Source of the DNA: Gammaproteobacteria bacterium | GTDB taxonomy: Bacteria; Pseudomonadota; Gammaproteobacteria; BMS3Bbin11 | DNA: 7,576 nucleotides | Direction of reading: 5' to 3' | NCBI GenBank assembly: GCA_030597275.1 | Contig: JAUVSB010000067.1 | Span: 1 to 7,576, forward strand | Shown: in pieces, positions 1-6,622 of the stretch | How the letters are laid out: each line of letters starts with the position of its first letter | Position numbering within the stretch: position 1 is the stretch's first letter | Position numbers and translations under genes: made by a program | The notes under the pieces: model-generated | The model's database searches: none | Told to the model about the DNA's origin: nothing | Seen by the model: only the letters and a program-made list of their open reading frames with translations

Positions 1-186
1 ATCAGCAATATGAAGTGCAATGGTTGCGTGGCCAATGCGCAGAAAGCCCTTGAGGGCCTGCCAGGGCTTGAAAGTGTAGAAATTAACCTGGAGCAGGCCA
101 ACGCAGTATTGGGCGGTGACTTTGACCTCTCTGAAGCCCTTAAACGCCTGACAGTTGCAGGTTACCCGGCAGAAAAAGCGGCATAA
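1..186 (+). CDS. Heavy-metal-associated (HMA) domain protein, likely CopZ-like copper chaperone (5' end outside window)
   Basis: The reading frame is open from base 1 and ends with TAA at 184-186, giving the last 61 residues of a protein whose start lies upstream. Near the left edge it has N-M-K-C-N-G-C-V, with cysteines at window codons 6 and 9. This matches the MxCxxC metal loop of the HMA fold. The rest (LPGLESVEINLEQANAVLGG, then a helix ending AGYPAE) fits the remaining strands and helix of one HMA domain. Only a few residues should be missing if this is a stand-alone chaperone of about 65-70 residues, but a longer multi-domain protein cannot be excluded. Its stop overlaps the copA start by one base (TAATG), so the two are probably translationally coupled. 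The inferred role is to bind Cu(I) in the cytoplasm and pass it to the ATPase. The metal identity rests on the neighbour. Confidence 0.8.
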   Translation: MSNMKCNGCVANAQKALEGLPGLESVEINLEQANAVLGGDFDLSEALKRLTVAGYPAEKAA

Positions 187-2408
187 TGACTGAGCAGGCC
201 ACTCGCTTATCTGTCACTGGCATGTCATGTGCAGGTTGCGTCAGTGCAGTCGAAGATGCCATCACTGCTGTGCCAGGTATCGACAAAGCGGTGGTGAATT
301 TTGCTGAGCATACAGCAACATATACTGGTCAGGTAGAGGAAGATGATGTCCTGAATGCGATAAAGTCTGCCGGTTATGGCGCTGCGGTTATGCGCGGTGT
401 TGCTGATGAAGAGGAAAAAGAGCAGGCAGAGATGGTCTTTTATCACGACCTGCTACGCAAAACATTTGTCGCAGGTTTAGTCGCTTTGCCACTATTTCTG
501 GCAGGCATGTTCGGTTGGCTGCCACCGATCACCACCCCCGTTGGCCAGATTTTCTGGCTAATTACAGGAGCAGTGACACTGGCAGTCATGGCCTATTCAG
601 GTGGACACTTTTATAGTGGAGCGCTGAATACCCTGCGTTTTCATAATGCCAATATGGACACTTTGATTGCTCTTGGAACGGGATCTGCGTGGCTGTTTTC
701 CACTGCCGTCGTTCTCTTTCCGGATGTCGTCCCCAGCCTTGCACAGCATGCCTATTACGAAGCTGCGCTGGTTATTATTACACTGGTCAATCTCGGTAAT
801 GCACTGGAGATGCGTGCCAGGGGCAAGACCTCGCAGGCGATTAAGCGACTAATTGGAATGCAACCCCGCACAGCCCGGGTCATGCGTGACGGCAAAGAGA
901 TGGATGTAGATATTGCTGATGTGGGGCTGGATGAGACAGTGCGGGTCCGTCCTGGTGAAAAAATACCGGTCGATGGTGAAATCATCGAAGGCAGCTCCAA
1001 TATCGATGAATCGATGCTGACAGGAGAGCCGCTGCCAGTTTTACGAAAAGCGGGCGACACTGTGATTGGCGGTACGCTTAACAAAAGCGGGAGTTTTCTA
1101 TTCAAGGCCAGTCACATCGGCAGTGAAACTGTTCTTGCAAGAATTATAGAGCTGGTCAGGGATGCGCAAAATACCAAGCCTGCCATCGGTCGTCTGGTCG
1201 ATCGTATTGCCTCGGTGTTTGTCCCGGCAGTGTTGATCATTGCTATCCTGACTTTTCTGATCTGGTTTAATTTTGGCCCTGTACCAAATGCTGCATACGC
1301 CCTGGTGACCATGATGACGGTACTCATCATTGCCTGCCCCTGTGCACTGGGGCTGGCGACGCCGATATCTATCATGGCAGGGATAGGCAAGGCCGCCGAG
1401 CACGGCATACTTATTCGCAACGGAGAGGCCCTGCAACTGGCGGGGAAAATAACGATTGTTGTGCTGGACAAAACAGGGACGATTACAGAAGGAAGACCGG
1501 AGGTTAGCCATATACTGTCAGCTAACGAATCAGAAGAAGAAATACTGGCCCTGGCGGCAGGGCTGGAAAAAAGTTCTGAACATCCGTTGGCTGAAGCGGT
1601 TATCGAGGCAGCCAAAACAAGAAATATTGAAACACTGCCTGTTGAGCAGTTTGAGGCGATTGCAGGTCAGGGCGTCAAGGCATTATTCGGGGGTGAGTCC
1701 GTATTGCTCGGTAATGAGCGTCTGATGAAAGAAAATGACGTCAATCTGGATAAATTCAACGAGTTATTAGCCAATTTAAAAAATTCAGCTGCAACACCTG
1801 TGCTGTTGGCGAAAGCAGGGGTTTTTACAGGTATGCTGCTTATTGAAGACCGCATCAAGATGGATTCAGTGGCGACCATTGAGGCCCTGCACAAACTCAA
1901 TATCAGAACAGTCATGCTCAGTGGTGACCGGCAGGCGTCGGCAGAAGCCGTGGCTGCCAGCGTTGGGATAGATGAGGTTGTTGCTGAAGTGTTACCTGAT
2001 GAAAAAGAGCAGGTCATTCGCCAGCTACAGGATGCAGGTGAAAAGGTTGCCATGGTCGGGGATGGTTTGAATGACGCCCCGTCACTGGCTAGAGCTGATG
2101 TAGGTTTTGCTATAGGCAGTGGAACAGACGTCGCTATCGAAAGTGCCGACATAACTTTGATGGGCGGCTCGATTCGCGGAGTTCCAACGGCCATAGAGCT
2201 ATCTCGCGCGACGGTTAAAAATATCTGGCAGAACCTGTTTGGCGCCTTCGTTTACAATAGTGTTGGCATACCCATTGCAGCGGGCATCCTCTATCCTGTT
2301 AGTGGTTTGTTACTCAATCCCATGGTGGCCAGTGCAGCAATGGCAATGTCATCAGTAACTGTGGTGACCAATGCCAACCGCCTGCGTTTGTGGAAACCGA
2401 GGAGCTGA
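186..2408 (+). CDS. copA: Cu(I)-exporting P1B-type ATPase CopA
   Basis: This inner-membrane pump uses ATP to move Cu(I) out of the cytoplasm. The 740 residues show, in order: one N-terminal HMA domain with GMSCAGC (Cys15, Cys18); four membrane helices (about 92-112, 118-138, 157-180, 188-208) with the MDTL motif at 157; the actuator domain with TGE at 279-281; two more helices, the second carrying the CPC metal site (384-386); the phosphorylation motif DKTGT with Asp428; the nucleotide-domain His466-Pro467; the hinge GDGLND at 625-630; and two last helices with Tyr690-Asn691 and Met721-Ser722-Ser723. The CPC plus YN plus MxxSS-type set marks the Cu(I) (P1B-1) subgroup rather than Zn/Cd pumps. 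It has one HMA domain, where E. coli CopA has two. The start is set by the TAATG overlap with the preceding HMA gene; no strong Shine-Dalgarno is visible, consistent with coupling. A cbb3-oxidase-assembly role (CcoI) is less likely. Confidence 0.95.
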   Translation: MTEQATRLSVTGMSCAGCVSAVEDAITAVPGIDKAVVNFAEHTATYTGQVEEDDVLNAIKSAGYGAAVMRGVADEEEKEQAEMVFYHDLLRKTFVAGLVALPLFLAGMFGWLPPITTPVGQIFWLITGAVTLAVMAYSGGHFYSGALNTLRFHNANMDTLIALGTGSAWLFSTAVVLFPDVVPSLAQHAYYEAALVIITLVNLGNALEMRARGKTSQAIKRLIGMQPRTARVMRDGKEMDVDIADVGLDETVRVRPGEKIPVDGEIIEGSSNIDESMLTGEPLPVLRKAGDTVIGGTLNKSGSFLFKASHIGSETVLARIIELVRDAQNTKPAIGRLVDRIASVFVPAVLIIAILTFLIWFNFGPVPNAAYALVTMMTVLIIACPCALGLATPISIMAGIGKAAEHGILIRNGEALQLAGKITIVVLDKTGTITEGRPEVSHILSANESEEEILALAAGLEKSSEHPLAEAVIEAAKTRNIETLPVEQFEAIAGQGVKALFGGESVLLGNERLMKENDVNLDKFNELLANLKNSAATPVLLAKAGVFTGMLLIEDRIKMDSVATIEALHKLNIRTVMLSGDRQASAEAVAASVGIDEVVAEVLPDEKEQVIRQLQDAGEKVAMVGDGLNDAPSLARADVGFAIGSGTDVAIESADITLMGGSIRGVPTAIELSRATVKNIWQNLFGAFVYNSVGIPIAAGILYPVSGLLLNPMVASAAMAMSSVTVVTNANRLRLWKPRS

Positions 2409-2410
2409 TT

Positions 2411-2488
2411 ATGACGCTATTGGTAAACATGCTTGGTTTTTCATTAATAGCGCTGGTTGTATGGTGGTTCTGGCTGGGTAAATCCTGA
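2411..2488 (+). CDS. 25-residue single-pass membrane micro-protein, possibly a truncated cupredoxin membrane anchor
   Basis: A 26-codon frame begins 2 nt after the copA stop, with GAGGAG at 2399-2404 and a 6-nt spacer, a near-ideal ribosome binding site. The product starts MTLLVNMLGF and ends ALVVWWFWLGKS. It is one hydrophobic helix with an aromatic WWFW cluster and a terminal Lys. I infer an inner-membrane peptide translated together with copA. From memory, some membrane-anchored cupredoxin-domain proteins encoded near copper ATPases start with a similar helix ending in WWFW followed by a copper-binding domain. Here TGA follows at once and no cupredoxin sequence lies before djlA. It could therefore be a shortened relic, or a functional micro-protein analogous in position to CcoS after CcoI. 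It is much shorter than CcoS and lacks CcoS-like sequence. Function unknown. Confidence 0.6.
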   Translation: MTLLVNMLGFSLIALVVWWFWLGKS

Positions 2489-2519
2489 TGACCTGGTTTT
2501 TAGTCTTTGAGGTGTTGAA

Positions 2520-3293
2520 ATGAGTTGGTGGGGAAAAGTAGTCGGTGGTGCCTTTGGCTTTATGGTGGGTGGTCCGCTAGGTGCCTTAATAGGCGCAGCG
2601 ATAGGCCATAATTTTGATGCCGGTATGAAGCTGCAGGCCAGCGGTGCACCCGGTGATCAGGAACGTGTGCAAACGGCATTTTTTACTGCAACGTTTTCCG
2701 TCATGGGGCATATAGCAAAGGCCGATGGCCATGTCTCAAAGGATGAGATCGCTAATGCCCGACAGGTAATGGCATCAATGGAGCTGGATGCAGAAATGCA
2801 ACGGGTGGCGATTAATCTGTTTCAGCAGGGCAAAGCCAGAGATTTTGCTCTCGACCTTATCCTGGAACAATTTCGTCGAGAATGCCATCGTCGACAGCAC
2901 CTGATCCGTTTATTTATTGAGATACAGCTGCAGGCCGCCTATGCAGATGGGCATATGCACCCGAAAGAGCGTGCGATGTTATTGCACATCTGTCGTCGAC
3001 TGGGTATTTCAGCCGATGAGTTTGATGTACTGGCCGGAGCCGCTGGAGCCGAGAGACATTATGGTGGCGTAGCTGGCCGGAGCAGTATGAGTCTTGATGA
3101 CGCTTATGCCGTGCTGGAAATAAGCCGCAGCAGTAATGAGCGTGAAGTAAAAAAGGCGTATCGAAGGATGATGTCGCGTCATCACCCTGACAAGCTGGTT
3201 GCCAAGGGTCTGCCGGAAGAGATGATGAAACTGGCGACTGAAAAAACGCAGGAAATTCAGGCGGCATACGAACTGATCAAAAAATCACGATAG
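2520..3293 (+). CDS. djlA: Membrane-anchored DnaK co-chaperone DjlA (TerB-like domain plus J domain)
   Basis: The 257 residues match the DjlA layout (E. coli DjlA has 271). An N-terminal Gly-rich membrane segment (about residues 5-30, starting WWGKVVGGAFG and ending IGHNFD) is followed by a TerB-like helical domain (about 50-175). That domain has two acidic loops, KADGHVSKDE (67-76) and YADGHMHPKE (141-150). A short Gly/Ala/Ser-rich linker leads to a C-terminal J domain (about 190-257) with the DnaK-stimulating HPD at 222-224, preceded by the basic helix KKAYRRMMSRH. The family is known to stimulate DnaK ATPase at the inner-membrane surface and to affect envelope stress and capsule regulation in enterics. 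The start is supported by GAGG at 2509-2512 with a 7-nt spacer and by the conserved N terminus. It lies 31 nt after the micro-protein with no terminator between, so it is probably in the copA transcript. Confidence 0.93.
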   Translation: MSWWGKVVGGAFGFMVGGPLGALIGAAIGHNFDAGMKLQASGAPGDQERVQTAFFTATFSVMGHIAKADGHVSKDEIANARQVMASMELDAEMQRVAINLFQQGKARDFALDLILEQFRRECHRRQHLIRLFIEIQLQAAYADGHMHPKERAMLLHICRRLGISADEFDVLAGAAGAERHYGGVAGRSSMSLDDAYAVLEISRSSNEREVKKAYRRMMSRHHPDKLVAKGLPEEMMKLATEKTQEIQAAYELIKKSR

Positions 3294-3318
3294 TATATAT
3301 CTGCACTAGAGAACTCCA

Positions 3319-3525
3319 ATGTCGCTTGCCGAAATAGAAAATTATGCAATGAACATTACCCTGACCATCTTCATGTTATGGATGGTCTTCATCATCTGGC
3401 AGCTCGGTAAGGAATCAGGGGGTGGTAAATGGGCCTATATTGCCCTGTCTCTTGCACTGGGGCTCGGCTTTGTAGGTTTTATTGCGAAGATAATATTGGT
3501 TGAATTTGTGCTGGATATTGAATAG
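3319..3525 (+). CDS. DUF2788 family small two-helix membrane protein
   Basis: This 68-residue protein has two predicted membrane helices, about residues 11-29 (Ile/Phe/Met/Trp-rich, ending IIWQLGKES) and 38-62 (ALSLALGLGFVGFIAKIIL), joined by a short polar Gly-Gly-Gly-Lys loop. The pattern of an IIW-x-LxK-x-S first-helix end, a Gly-rich loop, then LGLGxxGFxxK matches what I know of DUF2788 proteins of gammaproteobacteria such as Pseudomonas. No function is established for that family. It starts 25 nt after djlA with a weak AGAGA (3308-3312) 6 nt before the ATG, so it is probably the last gene of the copA-djlA transcript. The family assignment is from recognised wording, not a search. Confidence 0.8.
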   Translation: MSLAEIENYAMNITLTIFMLWMVFIIWQLGKESGGGKWAYIALSLALGLGFVGFIAKIILVEFVLDIE

Positions 3526-3543
3526 AAAATCACTGGTTTTAAG

Positions 3544-3564
3544 GATTACGTATTACGGTTTACG
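3544..3564. repeat. Three tandem imperfect heptamers, consensus (G/T)(A/T)TTACG
   Basis: Three abutting 7-mers read GATTACG, TATTACG and GTTTACG, differing at the first and second positions only. They lie 18 nt after the DUF2788 stop and at the far 3' end of the broken DUF3530 gene, downstream of where recognisable protein similarity ends. They could be a small microsatellite or a deletion scar. There is no sign that they form a terminator: no stable hairpin followed by a T-run is visible on either strand. Confidence 0.6.
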
Positions 3565-3925
3565 CAAAATCAAGTACGCAAGCCGTTATAGTCCTTTTAG
3601 CCAGTACAGGCATTTGTAGAGACAATGTGGCCCAACCGCGTTCAGGCAAGGATATACGCAGTGGGCGGATGACCTGATCCCAGTCGGGGTGAATGCCCTA
3701 GCCATGCAGGAGAATGGCTGCATCGGCAATGTCGCTGGTTGATGATGGGGTGTAGATGGCAAGAAATTCCAGCTCACCATCTTTCAAGCTCACTGCTTCA
3801 CCATCAAAAATAGCGTCAGCAATCTGTTCAGCCCAGCGTTTCTCCCTGGCTATATCAGAGGCAAGGGCAACGTTGGCAGTGAAAAGTAGCATCAGGGTGA
3901 ATGCCATGCGATAAGGGTTAATCAT
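3560..3925 (-). pseudogene. Broken DUF3530 (alpha/beta-hydrolase-like) secreted protein gene: in-frame amber stop and missing 3' part
   Basis: On the minus strand an ATG at 3925 follows AAAAGG with a 7-nt spacer and opens a signal peptide (about 22 residues, ending NVALA). The mature start is SDIAREKRWAEQIADAI, and the frame reaches AAILLHG before a TAG at 3700-3698. Reading past the TAG in the same frame gives GIHPDWDQVIRPLRISLPE, then RGWATLSLQMPVLAK, which is the expected continuation of DUF3530 proteins (LLHGxGxHPDW... then ...LQMPVL). Similarity appears to end near 3596, and the frame stops with TAA at 3562-3560. About 115-120 codons remain; from memory intact members run well over 200 residues, so the catalytic-like C-terminal half is absent. 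Function of the family is not established. A sequencing error could explain the TAG, but not the missing 3' half. The remnant of about 75 residues may still be translated and exported. Confidence 0.8.
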
Positions 3926-4067
3926 AGTTGTACCTTTTCTTGATAAATTCCATGTATATTACTGGTTCCTAAACGACAATGGTTTTGCTATCTTTCCTGC
4001 TCTCGTATGCAGGGCATATCCACATACCTGAATAATCAATATACCAGAAAAAATAAAGTGTTTTCCT
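3926..4067. promoter_or_regulatory. Divergent intergenic region between the DUF3530 remnant and nadA
   Basis: These 142 bases separate two outward-facing starts, so at least the nadA promoter should lie here. The best nadA-side -10 I see is AATAAT at 4031-4036, with no good -35 at the right distance. On the minus strand TTGTCG and TATACA are spaced 15 nt apart, a weak match. No clear operator palindrome or NiaR/NrtR-type site stood out. The entry marks location only. Confidence 0.25.
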
Positions 4068-5171
4068 ATGTCAGACCAAACCACACCTGAAGCCACCAAT
4101 ACTACAATCAGTGAGGAAGAGCTACGTCGCATAGAAGGTATGGCGGCACAGATCACCTGCCCATTGCCTATCAGTGCGGATGAAAAATCACTGTTGATGA
4201 ACGAGATTAGCCAGCTACTTGAGCAACAGAATGCGGTGCTTATAGCCCATTACTATGTCGATGCTGACCTGCAGGAGCTGGCATTGAAAACGGGTGGCCA
4301 CGTTGCCGATTCGTTAGAGATGGCACGTTTCGGCCATGAGCATCCTGCGGACACCCTTATTGTGGCAGGTGTGCGTTTCATGGGAGAAACGGCCAAGATT
4401 CTGAATACGGAGAAACGTGTTTTGATGGTAGAGGATGAAGCCACCTGCTCACTGGATCTGTCCTGCCCGATTGACCGCTTTAGTGCTTTTTGTGACGCCC
4501 ACCCGGATCGCAAGGTGGTGGTGTATGCCAATACCAGTGCTGAAATAAAGGCCCGCTCTGACTGGGTTGTTACCTCCGGTATCGCACTTGATATTGTTCG
4601 TCATCTGCACGATCAGGGAGAAAAAATAATCTGGGCTCCAGATCGCCACCTGGGTGATTATATTCAGCATCAGACCGGTGCAGATATGCTGCTCTGGGGT
4701 GGCGTCTGTGTGGTGCACGACGAGTATCGCAGTAAAGAGTTAATGTTAATGAAAGAGCAAATGCCAGATGCCATGGTGCTGGTGCATCCGGAATCACCGC
4801 GTTCAATCATACAACTGGCTGATGTAGTGGGTTCAACTACCGCTTTGATCAATGCTGTGCAGCAAAGCGATGCAAAGCGCTTTATCGTTGCGACAGACCG
4901 GGGCATTTTTTACAAAATGCGTTCAATTGCCGGGGATAAAGAATTGATTGAGGCACCTACGGCAGGAAAAGGGGCGAGTTGTGTTTCCTGTGGCCATTGT
5001 CCATGGATGGCTATCAATACCTTGCATAAATTACGTGATGTGCTTAAAAGTGGTGGTAAAACTATAGAAATTGAGCGAAAAATCGCTGAACAAGCACTAA
5101 TACCAATACAACGCATGCTTGATTTTGCCGCCCAGCGAGAAGTTGATATGAAGATTCGTGGAGATGCCTGA
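4068..5171 (+). CDS. nadA: Quinolinate synthase A (4Fe-4S), NAD biosynthesis
   Basis: NadA condenses iminoaspartate (made by NadB) with dihydroxyacetone phosphate to give quinolinate, the second step of de novo NAD synthesis, in the cytoplasm. The 367 residues include the substrate-site HYYVDADLQELA (61-72), DSLEMARFG (81-89), GVRFMGETAKIL (101-112), VVYANTSAEIKA (151-162), HPESP (240-244), VGSTTALI (254-261), ATDRGIFYKM (275-284) and CGHCPWMAIN (308-317). By alignment with E. coli NadA from memory, the three cluster ligands are Cys127, Cys214 and Cys311, all present. The first 24 residues are a poorly conserved extension. No Shine-Dalgarno is obvious before the 4068 ATG, but the next in-frame ATG (4140) has AGAAGG only 1 nt upstream, so 4068 is preferred with moderate certainty. 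nadB is not in the window; nadA appears to stand alone, with gltA having its own promoter. Confidence 0.96.
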   Translation: MSDQTTPEATNTTISEEELRRIEGMAAQITCPLPISADEKSLLMNEISQLLEQQNAVLIAHYYVDADLQELALKTGGHVADSLEMARFGHEHPADTLIVAGVRFMGETAKILNTEKRVLMVEDEATCSLDLSCPIDRFSAFCDAHPDRKVVVYANTSAEIKARSDWVVTSGIALDIVRHLHDQGEKIIWAPDRHLGDYIQHQTGADMLLWGGVCVVHDEYRSKELMLMKEQMPDAMVLVHPESPRSIIQLADVVGSTTALINAVQQSDAKRFIVATDRGIFYKMRSIAGDKELIEAPTAGKGASCVSCGHCPWMAINTLHKLRDVLKSGGKTIEIERKIAEQALIPIQRMLDFAAQREVDMKIRGDA

Positions 5172-5211
5172 AGGTGTCAAGACCCGCGATAATCAATGTT
5201 TACGGGCATTC

Positions 5212-5220
5212 TGTTATAAT
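5212..5220 (+). promoter_or_regulatory. Extended -10 promoter for gltA
   Basis: TGTTATAAT is an exact TGnTATAAT extended -10 element, 41 nt after the nadA stop. No good -35 hexamer sits 16-18 nt upstream (5191-5198 reads AATCAATG), as is common for extended -10 promoters. Transcription would begin near 5227 and leave a leader of about 83 nt before gltA. Confidence 0.5.
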
Positions 5221-5228
5221 CTGCTCCG

Positions 5229-5238
5229 TTCCGGAACA
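5229..5238. promoter_or_regulatory. Perfect 10-bp palindrome GTTCCGGAAC at the predicted gltA transcription start
   Basis: GTTCCGGAAC is its own reverse complement and falls just downstream of the extended -10, followed directly by CATTCC, which repeats the TTCC half. Its position would suit a repressor site or a short 5' hairpin. I do not recognise the regulator, and a 10-bp palindrome can occur by chance. Confidence 0.25.
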
Positions 5239-5309
5239 TTCCAGCACGCTTTTGCTCTAATCAGAAGAAATATGCCAGAGCGCGGTCGGAGAATATAAGA
5301 GGGTAAATT

Positions 5310-6611
5310 ATGGCCGATAAAAAAACAGTAACAATTACTGATAATCGAAACGGTAACAAAGTTGATCTGCCAATTATGACTGGCACGCATGGGCGGGATG
5401 TTTTTGATATCCGTAGGATGTATTCGAGCCTGGGCATGTTTACCTATGATCCGGGTTTTGTATCCACTTCGACCTGCAGCAGCTACATCACATACATCGA
5501 TGGTGATGAAGGTATATTGCTATACCGTGGTTATCCCATTGAGCAGCTGGCAGAAAAGAGCACTTATATAGAAGTCTGCTATCTGCTTTTAAACGGTTCA
5601 CTTCCTTCAGTAACACAACTCGAGACGTTTACAGCGAATATTACCCGGCATACGATGGTGCATGAAGGTATGCGTCGTTTCTATAGCGGCTTCCGGCATG
5701 ATGCACATCCTATGGCATTTATGCTGGGGTCTGTCGGTGCCATGTCGTCGTTCTACCATGACTCTACAGATGTCACCAATCCTCGCCATCGTGAGATTTC
5801 TGCGCACAGGCTAATCGCTAAAATGCCAACACTGGCGGCAGACAGTTACAAGTATTCGATGGGTCTGCCATTCAATTTTCCAAAAAATAACCTGGATTAT
5901 TCAGAAAACTTTTTGCACATGATGTTTGCATTGCCTACCGAAGAGTATGTGGTCAATCCTATTCATGCCAGGGCATTGAACTTGATTCTTATCCTGCATG
6001 CCGATCATGAGCAGAATGCCAGTACTTCATCCGTCAGGCTGGCCAGTTCGTCCGGTGCGAATCCCTTTGCCAGTGTCTGTGCCGGTATTGCGTCATTGTG
6101 GGGCCCCGCACATGGCGGCGCCAATGAAGCAGTTATCCGAACACTGGAAGAAATAGGTGACGTAAAGAATATCCCTAAATTTGTTGCACGCGCAAAGGAT
6201 AAAAACGATGGCTATCGCTTGATGGGCTTTGGGCATCGCATCTATAAAAACTTCGATCCGCGTGCCATGCTGATTCGTGATGCATGCCATGCCTTGCTTG
6301 ACGATATGGGCGATTATGATGATCCGCTGTTCGAGATTGCGCTGGAACTTGAACGCATTGCACTTGAGGATGAGTATTTCAAGGAACGCAAACTGTATCC
6401 AAATGTTGATTTTTATTCCGGTATTATCATGCGAGCTATGGGTATCCCAATAAACATGTTTACCGTTGTTTTTGCCATGGCGCGTACAGTTGGCTGGATT
6501 GCACAGTGGATGGAAATGATGGATGACCCGGAGCAGCGTATTGGTCGTCCTCGCCAGCTGTATGTCGGCAATGCCGAGCGGGATTACGTACCCATCGAAG
6601 ATCGCGATTAA
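5310..6611 (+). CDS. gltA: Type II citrate synthase
   Basis: Citrate synthase condenses acetyl-CoA with oxaloacetate to start the TCA cycle. The 433-residue length is usual for the hexameric type II enzymes of Gram-negative bacteria. The N-terminal domain has FTYDPGFVSTSTC (44-56) and IDGDEGILLYRGYPIEQLAE (63-82). The core holds HADHEQNAST (230-239) and GPAHGGANEA (265-274). Catalytic residues by correspondence with E. coli His264, His305 and Asp362 are His268, His309 (GFGHRIYKNFDPRA) and Asp367 (PNVDFYSG). The C terminus GRPRQLYVG (412-420) is also typical. All key residues are intact. AAGAGGG ending at 5303 with a 6-nt spacer is a strong ribosome binding site. Type II enzymes are often NADH-inhibited; whether this one is cannot be read with certainty here. 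2-Methylcitrate synthases are shorter and lack this N-terminal region, so that alternative is unlikely. Confidence 0.97.
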   Translation: MADKKTVTITDNRNGNKVDLPIMTGTHGRDVFDIRRMYSSLGMFTYDPGFVSTSTCSSYITYIDGDEGILLYRGYPIEQLAEKSTYIEVCYLLLNGSLPSVTQLETFTANITRHTMVHEGMRRFYSGFRHDAHPMAFMLGSVGAMSSFYHDSTDVTNPRHREISAHRLIAKMPTLAADSYKYSMGLPFNFPKNNLDYSENFLHMMFALPTEEYVVNPIHARALNLILILHADHEQNASTSSVRLASSSGANPFASVCAGIASLWGPAHGGANEAVIRTLEEIGDVKNIPKFVARAKDKNDGYRLMGFGHRIYKNFDPRAMLIRDACHALLDDMGDYDDPLFEIALELERIALEDEYFKERKLYPNVDFYSGIIMRAMGIPINMFTVVFAMARTVGWIAQWMEMMDDPEQRIGRPRQLYVGNAERDYVPIEDRD

Positions 6612-6622
6612 AAATTAGCTAA

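Noticed and set aside
1112..1615. Minus-strand open frame of 167 codons inside copA, with others of 116-175 codons nearby
   Set aside because: It lies wholly opposite a well-supported ATPase, has Ser/Thr/Ala-rich low-information sequence and no recognisable motif. These are shadows of copA codon use.
186..2488. CcoI-CcoS pair for cbb3 oxidase assembly (copper ATPase followed by a small membrane protein)
   Set aside because: The ATPase looks like CopA (compact N terminus, C-terminal NANRLR), the small frame is far shorter than CcoS and unlike it, and no other cco gene is present.
3586..3780. Minus-strand 64-codon frame overlapping the DUF3530 remnant
   Set aside because: The competing frame reads as the DUF3530 family on both sides of the TAG, so this frame is out of register and has no motif of its own.
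3959..4156. Minus-strand 65-codon frame across the nadA start
   Set aside because: It overlaps the nadA promoter and N terminus, and lacks a ribosome binding site or family resemblance.
5163..5209. Possible nadA terminator from ATGCC pairing with GGCAT
   Set aside because: The stem is 5 bp with a loop of over 30 nt and no T-run follows, so it is not a credible intrinsic terminator.
5200..5220. TTTACG as the -35 for the TATAAT at 5215
   Set aside because: The spacer is only 10 nt, too short for a sigma-70 promoter; the TGn extension explains the site better.
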